From the NCBI GenBank assembly GCA_029906195.1, contig JARWSJ010000002.1, positions 682,001 to 746,000 of the forward strand: a stretch of DNA of 64,000 nt, in the 5' to 3' direction. Position numbers and translations under genes: made by a program. Shown piece after piece: positions 25,026 to 33,129 of this stretch. Position 1 is the stretch's first letter. Each line of letters begins with the position of its first letter. Below the pieces are notes generated by a model, which searched no databases, had not been told where the DNA came from, and was given only the letters and a program-made list of their open reading frames with translations. The stretch comes from Chitinophagaceae bacterium 26-R-25. GTDB lineage: Bacteria; Bacteroidota; Bacteroidia; Chitinophagales; Chitinophagaceae.

Positions 25026-26012
25026 ATGATCAAAGTTGGAATTATAGGCGGCGCGGGTTATACAGGTGGCGAGTTAATCAGACTTTTGATAAATCATCCG
25101 CAAGTTGAAATTCTTTATATAAACAGTAAGAGTAACGCTGGCAAACCAGTTTACACTGTTCACCAGGATCTAATCGGTGAAACAAAATTGGAATTCACAG
25201 GTGCTCTTGACAAAAAAGCAGATGTCGTATTCTTGTGTGTTGGTCATGGTGAAGCAAAGAAATTTGTTGATGAGAATGCTGAATTTTTGAAAGGCAGTAA
25301 GATCATTGATCTTTCACAAGATTTTCGTTTGCACAGCAATAATACGCGTCCAGCCATCAATGGGCAGGCTGTTGTATACGGCCTTCCGGAACTGAATAAA
25401 GAAGAAATAAGGAAAGCGCAGCATATTGCAAACCCCGGTTGTTTCGCAACAGCCATTCAACTTGGATTGTTGCCTTTGGCGCAGGCAAACCTGCTTGATG
25501 AAGTTTATACAACAGGGATCACCGGTTCTACAGGAGCTGGTCAAAGCCTTGCTACCACTTCGCACTTTAGCTGGAGAGCCAATAACATACAGGCTTACAA
25601 AACACTTAGTCATCAGCACTTGAAAGAGATCGGGCAATCATTGAATCAATTGCAGCCGGGTACTGAAATCGACTTGAGTTTTATTCCATGGCGCGGTGAT
25701 TTTACAAGAGGTATTTTCGTAAGCTCACAAATTCATTGCGAGTTAAGCGAATCTGCACTGAATGAAATGTACGAAACATTCTATGCGGATGATCCTTTTA
25801 CAACTGTAAGCAAAGAGCCTATTTTTTTAAAACAGGTGGTGAATACGAACAAGTGTGTGATTCAATTAGAGAAAGTAGGTAGCAAACTTGTTATACATAC
25901 TATTATTGACAATTTACTAAAAGGCGCATCTGGTCAGGCCGTTCAGAATATGAACTTAATGTTTGGTCTTGATGAATGCCTGGGACTTAAGCTAAAAGCA
26001 AACTATTTTTAG
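25026..26012 (+). CDS. argC: N-acetyl-gamma-glutamyl-phosphate reductase
   Basis: A 328-residue NADPH-dependent reductase. It converts N-acyl-glutamyl phosphate to the semialdehyde. The dinucleotide-binding loop GIIGGAGYTGGELIRLL lies at residues 5-21. The active-site Cys is in ANPGCFATAIQLGLLPL (near 139), and HFSWRANNIQAYKTLSHQHL follows with a catalytic His. Length is normal for the long class. In this operon it would act on the acetylated or succinylated substrate. Confidence 0.96.
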   Translation: MIKVGIIGGAGYTGGELIRLLINHPQVEILYINSKSNAGKPVYTVHQDLIGETKLEFTGALDKKADVVFLCVGHGEAKKFVDENAEFLKGSKIIDLSQDFRLHSNNTRPAINGQAVVYGLPELNKEEIRKAQHIANPGCFATAIQLGLLPLAQANLLDEVYTTGITGSTGAGQSLATTSHFSWRANNIQAYKTLSHQHLKEIGQSLNQLQPGTEIDLSFIPWRGDFTRGIFVSSQIHCELSESALNEMYETFYADDPFTTVSKEPIFLKQVVNTNKCVIQLEKVGSKLVIHTIIDNLLKGASGQAVQNMNLMFGLDECLGLKLKANYF

Positions 26013-26014
26013 GA

Positions 26015-26056
26015 GCGGGCTTAACGCTTAGTGCCCAACGCTTAACGCGGTTCCTG
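26015..26056. repeat. Left arm of the four-helix-bundle cassette (TTAACGCTTAGTGC words)
   Basis: GGGCTTAACGCTTAGTGCCC and AACGCTTAACGCGG begin within five bases of the argC stop codon. The complementary arm lies at 26467-26500, on the far side of the small gene. Confidence 0.75.
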
Positions 26057-26099
26057 GTGTGACATGTTTGACGAATACTTACCGCTAAATATTTTATTT

Positions 26100-26462
26100 A
26101 TGCGGGATTATAAGAAATATGATGTGTGGGTGAAGGCTCATGAGCTTACTCTTCACATATACAGAAATGTTACAGCTACGTTACCTAAGAACGAGGAGTA
26201 TGCACTGAGTAGTCAAATTAGGCGGGCGGCATGTTCGATTCCTCTCAACATAGTTGAAGGATGTGGACGGAGTACGGAGAAAGATTTTGTTCGTTTTTTA
26301 GATATAGCATTAGGATCAGTTCATGAGTTAGAATATGGATTACTGTTGGTAAGGGATTTGGGGTTTCTGACAAATGATGGTCATTTAATCGTAAATGAAA
26401 AACTGAACGAACAAAAGGCTAAACTTATAAAACTTATTAAAATAATCAGGCAGAATACTTGA
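26100..26462 (+). CDS. Four-helix-bundle protein (23S rRNA intervening-sequence family)
   Basis: A 120-residue protein beginning MRDYKKYDVWVKAHELTLHI. It has the family core LSSQIRRAACSIPLNIVEGCGRS and then DFVRFLDIALGSVHELEYGL. The family folds as a four-helix bundle. It is known from insertions in 23S rRNA genes and is related to the accessory protein Avd of diversity-generating retroelements. Its molecular role is unknown. The start at 26100 gives the standard N-terminus; 12 upstream in-frame residues are not family-like. The gene sits between argC and argD, enclosed by inverted arms, and has no role in arginine synthesis. I infer an inserted cassette. Confidence 0.85.
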   Translation: MRDYKKYDVWVKAHELTLHIYRNVTATLPKNEEYALSSQIRRAACSIPLNIVEGCGRSTEKDFVRFLDIALGSVHELEYGLLLVRDLGFLTNDGHLIVNEKLNEQKAKLIKLIKIIRQNT

Positions 26463-26466
26463 GACG

Positions 26467-26500
26467 CTCTGCGTTAAGCGTTCTGCATTAAGCATTCAGC
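26467..26500. repeat. Right arm of the four-helix-bundle cassette
   Basis: CTCTGCGTTAAGCGTTCTGC and ATTAAGCATTCAGC are the complement of the words at 26015-26056. The arm starts five bases after the small gene's stop and ends four bases before the argD ATG, so the cassette fits the junction exactly. Confidence 0.75.
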
Positions 26501-26503
26501 AAC

Positions 26504-27634
26504 ATGAAATTATTTGATGTTTATCCGCTTAACGACATTACGATAGCAAAGGCTTTGGGTGCTACTGTATGGGATGACAAGGGACAAGAGTACTTAGATT
26601 TGTACGGCGGCCACGCTGTGATTTCAATAGGACACACAAATCCTCATTACGTTAAGCGAATTGAAGATCAATTACACAAGGTTGGGTTTTATTCTAACTC
26701 TATAAAAATTCCTTTACAGGTGGAACTTGCTGAAAAGCTTGGTAAGGTTTCCGGCAAGGAAGACTATCAATTGTTCCTTTGTAATTCCGGTGCAGAGGCG
26801 AACGAAAATGCATTGAAGCTCGCGTCATTTTACAACGGAAGAAAAAAGATTGTTGCATTCTCAAAATCTTTTCACGGTAGAACATCTTTAGCGGTAGCAA
26901 CAACTGACAATCCCGCGATTGTTGCACCGGTTAATGTTACACCAAATGTTTCATTTCTTCCTTTCAATGACGTGCAGGCACTCGAAGATCATTTCAAAAA
27001 AGAAGGAGAAGAAATCAGTGCGGTGATCATTGAAGGAATTCAGGGTGTAGGCGGCATCAATGTAGCGAGCAACGAATTTTTACAAGCGATCCGTCGCTTG
27101 TGCGATCAATATAACGCCGTATTCATTGCAGATAGCGTGCAATGCGGTTATGGCAGAAGCGGTAAGTTTTACTCACAAGATTTTGCCGGCGTAAATGCAG
27201 ATGTCTATTCAATGGCAAAAGGTATGGGAAATGGTTTTCCTGTAGCAGGAATATCCATCGCTCCGAAACTACATCCTAAATACGGTATGTTGGGAACAAC
27301 ATTCGGAGGGAATCATTTGGCTTGTGCGGCTGCATTGGCGGTGTTGGAAGTAATTGAGCAGGACAACCTGATTCAAAACGCTGAGAACATCGGTAATTAC
27401 CTCATTGCAGAATTAAAGAAATTGCCCAAAATAAAAGAGGTAAGGGGCAGAGGTTTAATGATTGGCATTGATTTACCTGAAGAATTAAAAGATGTCAAAA
27501 AGAATCTTTTATTCAAGCATAAAATTTTTACTGGCGAAGCAAAACCATATGTGATAAGGCTTTTGCCAACATTGAACATAGGCATGAAAGAAGCAGATCA
27601 ATTTTTGAGCGCTTTGAAAACCGAGTTGCAGTAA
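26504..27634 (+). CDS. argD: Acetylornithine (succinylornithine) aminotransferase
   Basis: A 376-residue PLP-dependent aminotransferase. It transfers an amino group from glutamate to the N-acyl semialdehyde. The PLP-phosphate loop is LCNSGAEANENALKLA. The internal aldimine Lys is in YSMAKGMGNGFPVAG, preceded by FIADSVQCGYGRSG. The C-terminal LGTTFGGNHLACAAALAV binds the cofactor of the partner subunit. The usual class III signature and normal length make the call firm; acyl preference cannot be read here. Confidence 0.94.
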   Translation: MKLFDVYPLNDITIAKALGATVWDDKGQEYLDLYGGHAVISIGHTNPHYVKRIEDQLHKVGFYSNSIKIPLQVELAEKLGKVSGKEDYQLFLCNSGAEANENALKLASFYNGRKKIVAFSKSFHGRTSLAVATTDNPAIVAPVNVTPNVSFLPFNDVQALEDHFKKEGEEISAVIIEGIQGVGGINVASNEFLQAIRRLCDQYNAVFIADSVQCGYGRSGKFYSQDFAGVNADVYSMAKGMGNGFPVAGISIAPKLHPKYGMLGTTFGGNHLACAAALAVLEVIEQDNLIQNAENIGNYLIAELKKLPKIKEVRGRGLMIGIDLPEELKDVKKNLLFKHKIFTGEAKPYVIRLLPTLNIGMKEADQFLSALKTELQ

Positions 27635-27731
27635 GCACACTGCCAGAGGGAAACGTTTGAAATAAGGATTATAAATTAAAATTAGAAAGAGCACAATTGA
27701 TAGTATTTGATTTTGATAAGGCTTGTGAAAA

Positions 27732-27771
27732 GATCAGTGTAAATCAGTCCAATCAGTGTCATCTGTGTGCC
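27732..27771. repeat. Single right arm of GATGACACNGATT repeat
   Basis: GATCAGTGTAAATCAGTCCA and ATCAGTGTCATCTGTGTGCC match the right arms at 5896-5937 and 29355-29393. It sits in the argD-argF' gap and ends 14 bases before the ATG. A matching left arm is not clear, only GCACACTG at 27635. Confidence 0.6.
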
Positions 27772-27785
27772 AAAAATAGACAAGA

Positions 27786-28748
27786 ATGAAAAATTTCATC
27801 TCCGTTCACGATGTTACAGACATCAACGCTTTGGTAAAAAAAGCACTTGCTTTTAAAGCCAACCCTTTAATGTCGCAATCTCTTGGAAAGGATAAGCGCA
27901 TAGGATTATTGTTTCTAAATCCAAGTTTGCGTACGCGCCTGAGTACCCAGGTAGCTGCGAAAAATTTGGGTATGGAAGCTATTGTGTTCAATGTAGATAA
28001 AGAAGGCTGGGCGCTGGAATTTGAAGAAGGTGCCATCATGAGTGGCAACACCGTTGAACATGTGAAGGACGCTGCGCCAATTCTTGGAAGTTATTTTGAC
28101 ATTCTTTGCATACGTACATTTCCTTCTTTGAAAAATAAGGAGGATGACTACAGCGAGTTGTACATTACGCAGTTTATGAAATACGCAGGTGTACCAGTAA
28201 TCAGCCTGGAAAGTGCAACCTTGCATCCATTACAATCTTTAACAGATATCATTACCATACAGGAAAGTTTGCAGGCGCAAAAAATTACGCGCAAGCCAAA
28301 AATTGTGCTCACATGGGCACCGCACGTAAAACCTTTGCCGCAATGCGTAGCAAACAGCTTTGCACAATGGGTGAACGCATGGGGAGAAGCAGATTTTGTA
28401 ATCACACATCCGGAAGATTACGAACTATCTGAAGAGTTTACGAAGGGAGCCACCATTACGCACAATCAGGATGAAGCATTGAAAGATGCCGACTTTGTGT
28501 ATGTAAAAAACTGGAGCACTTATACTGACTACGGTAAAATATATGAAAACGATCCGCGCTGGATGTTAGACAATGAGAAGATTGCTTTGACAAACAACGC
28601 GAAAGTGATGCATTGTTTGCCAGTGAGAAGAAACGTCGAATTAAGTGACGAAGTGTTGGACAGCCCAAACAGCATCGTAACCCAGGAAGCGGCGAATCGC
28701 GTATGGGCAGCACAGGCAGTGATTGCTGAGATACTAGGAGAGAAGTAA
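27786..28748 (+). CDS. argF': N-acyl-ornithine carbamoyltransferase, predicted succinyl-specific
   Basis: A 320-residue transcarbamylase of the acetyl/succinyl-ornithine branch. Carbamoyl-phosphate is bound by NPSLRTRLST (45-54) and HPLQSLTD. HCLPVRRNVE (near 280) is the C-terminal carbamoyltransferase motif. The loop AIMSGNTVEHVKDAAP replaces the ornithine SMG loop. Its residue 90 is Val. In the characterised Xanthomonas acetyl enzyme the equivalent is Glu92, and in the Bacteroides succinyl enzyme it is Pro90. From memory, changing Glu92 to Ser, Pro or Val gave succinyl specificity. I therefore predict N-succinyl-ornithine as the substrate. The family call is firm; the specificity is inference. 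Confidence 0.9.
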   Translation: MKNFISVHDVTDINALVKKALAFKANPLMSQSLGKDKRIGLLFLNPSLRTRLSTQVAAKNLGMEAIVFNVDKEGWALEFEEGAIMSGNTVEHVKDAAPILGSYFDILCIRTFPSLKNKEDDYSELYITQFMKYAGVPVISLESATLHPLQSLTDIITIQESLQAQKITRKPKIVLTWAPHVKPLPQCVANSFAQWVNAWGEADFVITHPEDYELSEEFTKGATITHNQDEALKDADFVYVKNWSTYTDYGKIYENDPRWMLDNEKIALTNNAKVMHCLPVRRNVELSDEVLDSPNSIVTQEAANRVWAAQAVIAEILGEK

Positions 28749-28784
28749 GCACACGCCCGCCCGGCTGAAACCGTTCGGACGGGG

Positions 28785-28825
28785 ATGACACGGATTGGAA
28801 GGTTTTGCACGGATTTTTATTAAAC
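28785..28825. repeat. Left arm (degenerate) of the GxxExxY cassette
   Basis: GGGATGACACGGATTGGAAG and TTTTGCACGGATTTTTAT match the arm at 29243-29290 in the same orientation. It precedes the GxxExxY gene by seven bases. Confidence 0.65.
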
Positions 28826-28831
28826 CACCTT

Positions 28832-29233
28832 ATGAAACTTGAACATTTAATCTGTAGAGAGTTAAGTGACGTTGTTATCAAAGCATTTTATAAAGTATAT
28901 AACGAATTGGGATTTGGATTTTTGGAAAGGGTTTATCAAAATGCTTTATACCTGGAATTAAAGAGTTGTGGTTTAGAAGTTGTTGCTAACCATGCTATTG
29001 ATGTGTATTACCAAAGTAGCGTAGTTGGTAATTATTTCGCTGATATTTTAGTCAATGATCTTTTGATATTGGAATTAAAGGCAGCTGCATCAATTTCAAC
29101 AGAGCACGAGCTGCAGCTGATAAATTATTTGAAGGCAACTGATTTAGAAGTTGGACTTCTTTTAAACTTCGGTAAAAAGCCCGAGGTGCGAAGAATGATT
29201 TTTACGAATGATAAAAAGACTCGAAACAAATAA
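28832..29233 (+). CDS. GxxExxY protein
   Basis: A 133-residue protein with the defining motif GFLERVY (Gly-x-x-Glu-x-x-Tyr) inside NELGFGFLERVYQNALYLEL. FADILVNDLLILELKAA follows, whose D...E.K spacing recalls PD-(D/E)XK nuclease folds. The start at 28832 (MKLEHLICRELSDVVIKAFY) is the family-typical N-terminus. The function is unknown. Like the four-helix-bundle gene, it interrupts the arginine operon, between argF' and argB. Repeat arms of the GATGACACNGATT family lie on both sides. I infer a mobile cassette. Confidence 0.85.
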   Translation: MKLEHLICRELSDVVIKAFYKVYNELGFGFLERVYQNALYLELKSCGLEVVANHAIDVYYQSSVVGNYFADILVNDLLILELKAAASISTEHELQLINYLKATDLEVGLLLNFGKKPEVRRMIFTNDKKTRNK

Positions 29234-29242
29234 AATAGAGAA

Positions 29243-29393
29243 GGCACACGGATGACACGGATTAGACGGATTTTCACAGATTTATTAGGTAGAGAAACTT
29301 GACACTTTACTGAAGAGATAAATTTCGTTAAGATCGTAACTTGTAAGCAAAAAGATCCGTGAAAATCCGTCTAATCCGTGTCATCCGTGTGCC
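29243..29393. repeat. Palindromic element, GATGACACNGATT family, right end of the GxxExxY cassette
   Basis: The left arm 29243-29290 (GGCACACGGATGACACGGAT, TAGACGGATTTTCACAGAT) is inverted against the right arm 29355-29393 (GATCCGTGAAAATCCGTCTA, ATCCGTGTCATCCGTGTGCC). The first arm is a direct repeat of 28785-28825. The element ends just three bases before the first possible argB ATG. Confidence 0.8.
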
Positions 29394-29401
29394 AAATGCT
29401 T

Positions 29402-30187
29402 ATGGAAAAGTTAGTAGTAATAAAGATTGGTGGAAACATTATCGATGATGAAACAAAGCTTTCATCATTCCTTAAAGACTTCGCGACGATAGAAGGCAAG
29501 AAGATTCTGGTGCATGGTGGCGGTAAATTGGCGACGAAACTTGCAGCACAACTAGGCGTTGAGCAACAGATGATCGACGGACGAAGAATCACTGATGCAG
29601 AGACTTTGAAGATCGTGACAATGGTATATGCTGGTGCCATCAACAAAAATATCGTTGCACAACTGCAGGCAAACAAATGCAATGCGATTGGATTAACTGG
29701 TGCGGATGGCAATGTGATAAAAGCGCACAAAAGAGTTCACCCGACGATTGATTATGGCTTTGTAGGAGATGTAGATGAGGTGAACACTGTTTTACTAAAG
29801 AGTTTATTAGAACAAAATATAGCGGTTGTCTTAGCGCCCATCACACAAGATGGCAATGGGCAACTACTGAACACAAATGCTGACACAATAGCGCAGGAAA
29901 CTGCGAAGGCACTAAGTAGCATTTACAAAGTGGACCTGGTTTATTCATTTGAGAAAAGCGGAGTATTGCTTGATGCAAACGATGATAGTACGGTTATTAA
30001 AACCATCAATCCTGCATCATACAAAGAACTTAAGGAAAAGCAACTCATCTTCGCCGGTATGATCCCCAAACTTGACAACGCCTTTACTGCCTTAAACAGT
30101 GGCGTAACAAGAGTGATCATCGGCAAAGCTGAACAATTACATCACATTCTTAATGGCAATGCCGGAACAACAATTTTACATGAATAA
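29402..30187 (+). CDS. argB: Acetylglutamate kinase
   Basis: A 261-residue amino-acid kinase, phosphorylating the gamma-carboxyl of N-acyl-glutamate. MEKLVVIKIGGNIIDD carries the ATP-side Lys and Gly. LVHGGGKLATKLAAQLG binds substrate and phosphate, and TGADGNVIKAHKR and NTNADTIAQETAKAL follow. The start was set at 29402 (MEK). An ATG two codons earlier, at 29396, is equally possible. The upstream untranslated region is entirely repeat sequence, so the repeat supplies the ribosome-binding context. The stop overlaps the argE start by eight bases. Confidence 0.94.
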   Translation: MEKLVVIKIGGNIIDDETKLSSFLKDFATIEGKKILVHGGGKLATKLAAQLGVEQQMIDGRRITDAETLKIVTMVYAGAINKNIVAQLQANKCNAIGLTGADGNVIKAHKRVHPTIDYGFVGDVDEVNTVLLKSLLEQNIAVVLAPITQDGNGQLLNTNADTIAQETAKALSSIYKVDLVYSFEKSGVLLDANDDSTVIKTINPASYKELKEKQLIFAGMIPKLDNAFTALNSGVTRVIIGKAEQLHHILNGNAGTTILHE

Positions 30188-31253
30188 CTCAGTAGAACAA
30201 TTATCGGAGAAAGCGATCGCCTTGTTGAAAGAACTGATCAGCACGCCTTCATTTTCAAAAGAAGAAAATGATACCGCAGAATTGATAACACAGTTTTTTC
30301 ACGACAACAATGTGCCATTCGCAAGAGTAGGAAACAATGTGTACGCAAAGAATTTGCATTACGATGTTTCAAAGCCTTCAGTGTTATTGAACTCTCACCA
30401 CGACACTGTGAAACCCAATAAGGGTTATACACTCGATCCTTTCACCCCTGTAGTAAAAGATGGAAAATTGTTTGGACTTGGCAGCAACGATGCAGGCGGA
30501 TGTCTCGTGTCATTGATGGCTACGTTCCTTCATTTTTACGATAGAAAAGATATCAACCACAACGTCGTATTCGCAGCAAGCGCAGAAGAAGAGATCAGCG
30601 GCGTAAATGGCATTGAATTGGTGTTGCCTTATTTGGGAAACATCGACTTTGGTATTGTTGGCGAACCAACCAAAATGGAAATGGCTGTTGCAGAACGTGG
30701 CCTAATGGTAATTGACTGTACAGCTCAAGGCCGTGCAGGACACGCCGCCAGAAACGAAGGCGAAAATGCTTTGTACAAAGCGCTTGAAGATATCAACTGG
30801 ATACGCAATTATAAATTCGAAAAGGTAAGCGATTTGTTGGGCGAGTCCCGCATGACAGTTACTGTTATAGAAACAGAGAACAAACAGCACAACGTAGTTC
30901 CTGCACAATGCAAATTTGTGATCGATGTGCGTGTGAATGAATTGTACACTTTCGAGGAAATACTCGACGCGCTGAAAAACAATCTTCAAAGCCAGTACAA
31001 GCCTCGTACTACCAGAATGAAATCAACATCGATTTCTTTGGAACATCCTTTGGTAAAAGCAGGTATTGCATTGGGTAGAGGTTATTACGGTTCTCCGACA
31101 ACGTCTGACAAAGCATTAATGCCTTTCCCTACTTTGAAAATGGGGCCTGGTGATAGTGCGAGAAGCCATACTGCGGATGAGTATATTTATCTCGATGAGA
31201 TTAAGAATGGGATAGATCTGTATATTAAGCTGGTGGAAGATTTGGTGAAATAG
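30180..31253 (+). CDS. argE: Acetylornithine (succinylornithine) deacylase, M20 peptidase family
   Basis: A 357-residue M20 metallopeptidase, removing the acyl group from ornithine or citrulline. Zinc ligands and catalytic residues are visible: His and Asp in LLNSHHDTVKP, Asp in GLGSNDAGGCLVSLM, the Glu pair in ASAEEEISGVNG, and Asp/Glu in GIVGEPTKMEMAVAERG. The dimerisation lid lies at about 170-275. The start at 30180 overlaps the argB stop by eight bases (translational coupling). With a carbamoyltransferase upstream acting on the acylated substrate, the real substrate is probably N-acyl-citrulline. Confidence 0.9.
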   Translation: MNNSVEQLSEKAIALLKELISTPSFSKEENDTAELITQFFHDNNVPFARVGNNVYAKNLHYDVSKPSVLLNSHHDTVKPNKGYTLDPFTPVVKDGKLFGLGSNDAGGCLVSLMATFLHFYDRKDINHNVVFAASAEEEISGVNGIELVLPYLGNIDFGIVGEPTKMEMAVAERGLMVIDCTAQGRAGHAARNEGENALYKALEDINWIRNYKFEKVSDLLGESRMTVTVIETENKQHNVVPAQCKFVIDVRVNELYTFEEILDALKNNLQSQYKPRTTRMKSTSISLEHPLVKAGIALGRGYYGSPTTSDKALMPFPTLKMGPGDSARSHTADEYIYLDEIKNGIDLYIKLVEDLVK

Positions 31254-31281
31254 TCGCCGACTGTGCTCACTTTTTAAAATA

Positions 31282-31359
31282 ACCACTAAGACACTAAGGA
31301 CACTTAGGTTCACTAAGAGAAACCCTTAGTGCAACTTGTGCCCTTAGTGTCTTAGTGGT
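31282..31359. repeat. Palindromic element, CCACTAAGACACTAAGG family
   Basis: The left arm 31282-31317 (ACCACTAAGACACTAAGGAC, TTCACTAAG) is inverted against the right arm 31325-31359, ending CCTTAGTGTCTTAGTGGT. It fills the argE-argH junction. A single related arm is at 46862-46893. Confidence 0.75.
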
Positions 31360-31380
31360 GAAAAAAACAATCATACGATC

Positions 31381-32721
31381 ATGAAATTGTGGCAAAAAAA
31401 TACTGCGTCATTGAAAGAAGTGGAAAATTTTACTGTCGGCAAAGACAGGGAGTTTGACGTGATGATGGCGAAGCACGATGTGCTAGGAAATATTGCCCAC
31501 GCGAAAATGCTCGCAACCATTGGTTTGCTTACAACTGAAGAAGCAAATGAGTTAGTGGCAGAGCTCAAAAATATTTATAAAACCACGTCTCCGGATAGTG
31601 CAACACCATTTTCAATTCTGGATAACATTGAAGATGTGCACTCGCAAATTGAATATTTACTTACAGAAAAACTTGGCGACACCGGTAAGAAAATCCACTC
31701 TGCACGCAGCAGAAACGACCAGGTTTTGGTGGACGTAAAATTGTATATGCGTGATGAACTAGAGGAAGTTGTCAACACAATTGTTCCGTTTTTTGAACTG
31801 CTGATCAAACAAAGCGAGAAATACAAGAATGATTTGTTGCCGGGCTATACGCACCTGCAACTTGCCATGCCTTCCTCTTTTGGATTATGGTTTGGTGCAT
31901 ATGCAGAAGGACTGGTGGACGATATGAATGTGTTGAAGGCAGCATACGAAATCGTGAACAAAAATCCACTGGGATCTGCAGCTGGTTACGGTTCTTCGTT
32001 TCCCATCAACAGAACGCTTACAACAAAGCTCTTAGGTTTTGCTGACCTGAATTACAATGTAGTGTATGCACAAATGGGGCGCGGCAAGGCAGAAAGAATC
32101 GTCGCAATGGCGTTGGCAAATGTTGCCGATACACTGGCAAGGTTAAGCATGGATGCATGCCTTTTCCTTAATCAGAATTTTGGGTTCGTAAGTTTCCCCG
32201 CTGAACTAACAACTGGCAGCAGCATCATGCCGCACAAAAAAAATCCTGATGTGTTTGAATTGATCCGTTCGCATTGCAATAGAATAAAAGCTTTGCCAAA
32301 CGAGATCATGATGATGACCACAAACCTCCCGTCCGGTTACCACAGGGATCTGCAATTGCTGAAAGAACATCTGTTCCCCGCTTTCAAAACATTGAAAGAT
32401 TGCATTGAAATGGCAGGTTTGATGCTAAGCAATATTGAGGTGAAAAAAGATATTCTCGCGGATGAGAAATACAAATTTCTGTTTAGCGTAGAAGAAGTGA
32501 ACAAACTTGTGCTCCAGGGAATTCCTTTCCGTGATGCCTATAAAAAAATAGGTTTGGATATCGAAAGCAACAGCTATCAATATTCCACGCAAGTGAACCA
32601 TACGCATGAAGGCAGCATTGGTAATTTGTGCAATGATCAGATAGAAAGAATGATGAAGGCGCAAATTGCATCGTTTAATTTTGAAGGTGTTCACGCCGCC
32701 GTGAATGATTTGTTGAAATAA
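31381..32721 (+). CDS. argH: Argininosuccinate lyase
   Basis: A 446-residue fumarase/aspartase-superfamily lyase, splitting argininosuccinate into arginine and fumarate. The superfamily signature TTGSSIMPHKKNPD lies near 278-292. SARSRNDQVLVDVKLYMRDEL and GYTHLQLAMPSSFGLWFGAY carry the substrate-binding Arg/Asn and catalytic His. It is the last gene of the operon. A short palindrome at 32729 follows. Confidence 0.95.
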   Translation: MKLWQKNTASLKEVENFTVGKDREFDVMMAKHDVLGNIAHAKMLATIGLLTTEEANELVAELKNIYKTTSPDSATPFSILDNIEDVHSQIEYLLTEKLGDTGKKIHSARSRNDQVLVDVKLYMRDELEEVVNTIVPFFELLIKQSEKYKNDLLPGYTHLQLAMPSSFGLWFGAYAEGLVDDMNVLKAAYEIVNKNPLGSAAGYGSSFPINRTLTTKLLGFADLNYNVVYAQMGRGKAERIVAMALANVADTLARLSMDACLFLNQNFGFVSFPAELTTGSSIMPHKKNPDVFELIRSHCNRIKALPNEIMMMTTNLPSGYHRDLQLLKEHLFPAFKTLKDCIEMAGLMLSNIEVKKDILADEKYKFLFSVEEVNKLVLQGIPFRDAYKKIGLDIESNSYQYSTQVNHTHEGSIGNLCNDQIERMMKAQIASFNFEGVHAAVNDLLK

Positions 32722-32728
32722 TTCGGTA

Positions 32729-32749
32729 GGGGCGAATCGCATTCGCCCC
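32729..32749. repeat. GGGGCGAAT..ATTCGCCCC palindrome after argH
   Basis: GGGGCGAAT (32729-32737) and ATTCGCCCC (32741-32749) form a perfect 9-bp stem with a 3-base loop. It could help end the arginine transcript, though no T-run follows. It is the same family as 11662 and 12581. Confidence 0.65.
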
Positions 32750-32800
32750 GATGCACCGCCTGGGTGCGTTGAAAACATCAACATCACCGCACTCTCGTAG

Positions 32801-32889
32801 AGACGCATTGAATGCGTCTTCGTTACACCCGCAATATTCCTGATTATTATCGACCATGTCGAATTTCGGGAGACGCATGCAATGCGTCT
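32801..32889. repeat. Two AGACGCAT..ATGCGTCT palindromes
   Basis: AGACGCATT/AATGCGTCT (32801-32819, one-base loop) and AGACGCAT/ATGCGTCT (32871-32889, three-base loop) are two copies of one hairpin 50 bases apart. Both are linked to a GTAGAGA/TCTCTAC word. The rest of the gap 32722-33129 shows no gene. Short ORFs there overlap the palindromes and have no protein-like composition. Confidence 0.65.
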
Positions 32890-33129
32890 CTACGGGCACG
32901 CGAATGTAATGCGCCACCATTCTGTGCCGACCACCCATCCCCAACAATTAATATTTTTACAACACTCAAATCACCTGCACGGCACAACATTAGCAGCCCA
33001 GAAAGGATCGATATTCCATATCCGTTCCCGTTAACTTTTCCCGGTAAACATTGTTATACACGGTAGAGAGCATTCGGGCAACCGACAATCTTTTGCATAA
33101 TAATATTTATTAATATTTAAAAAATTAAC

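Noticed and set aside
32812-33066. An 84-codon frame after argH.
   Set aside because: It runs through two AGACGCAT palindromes and has no protein-like pattern.
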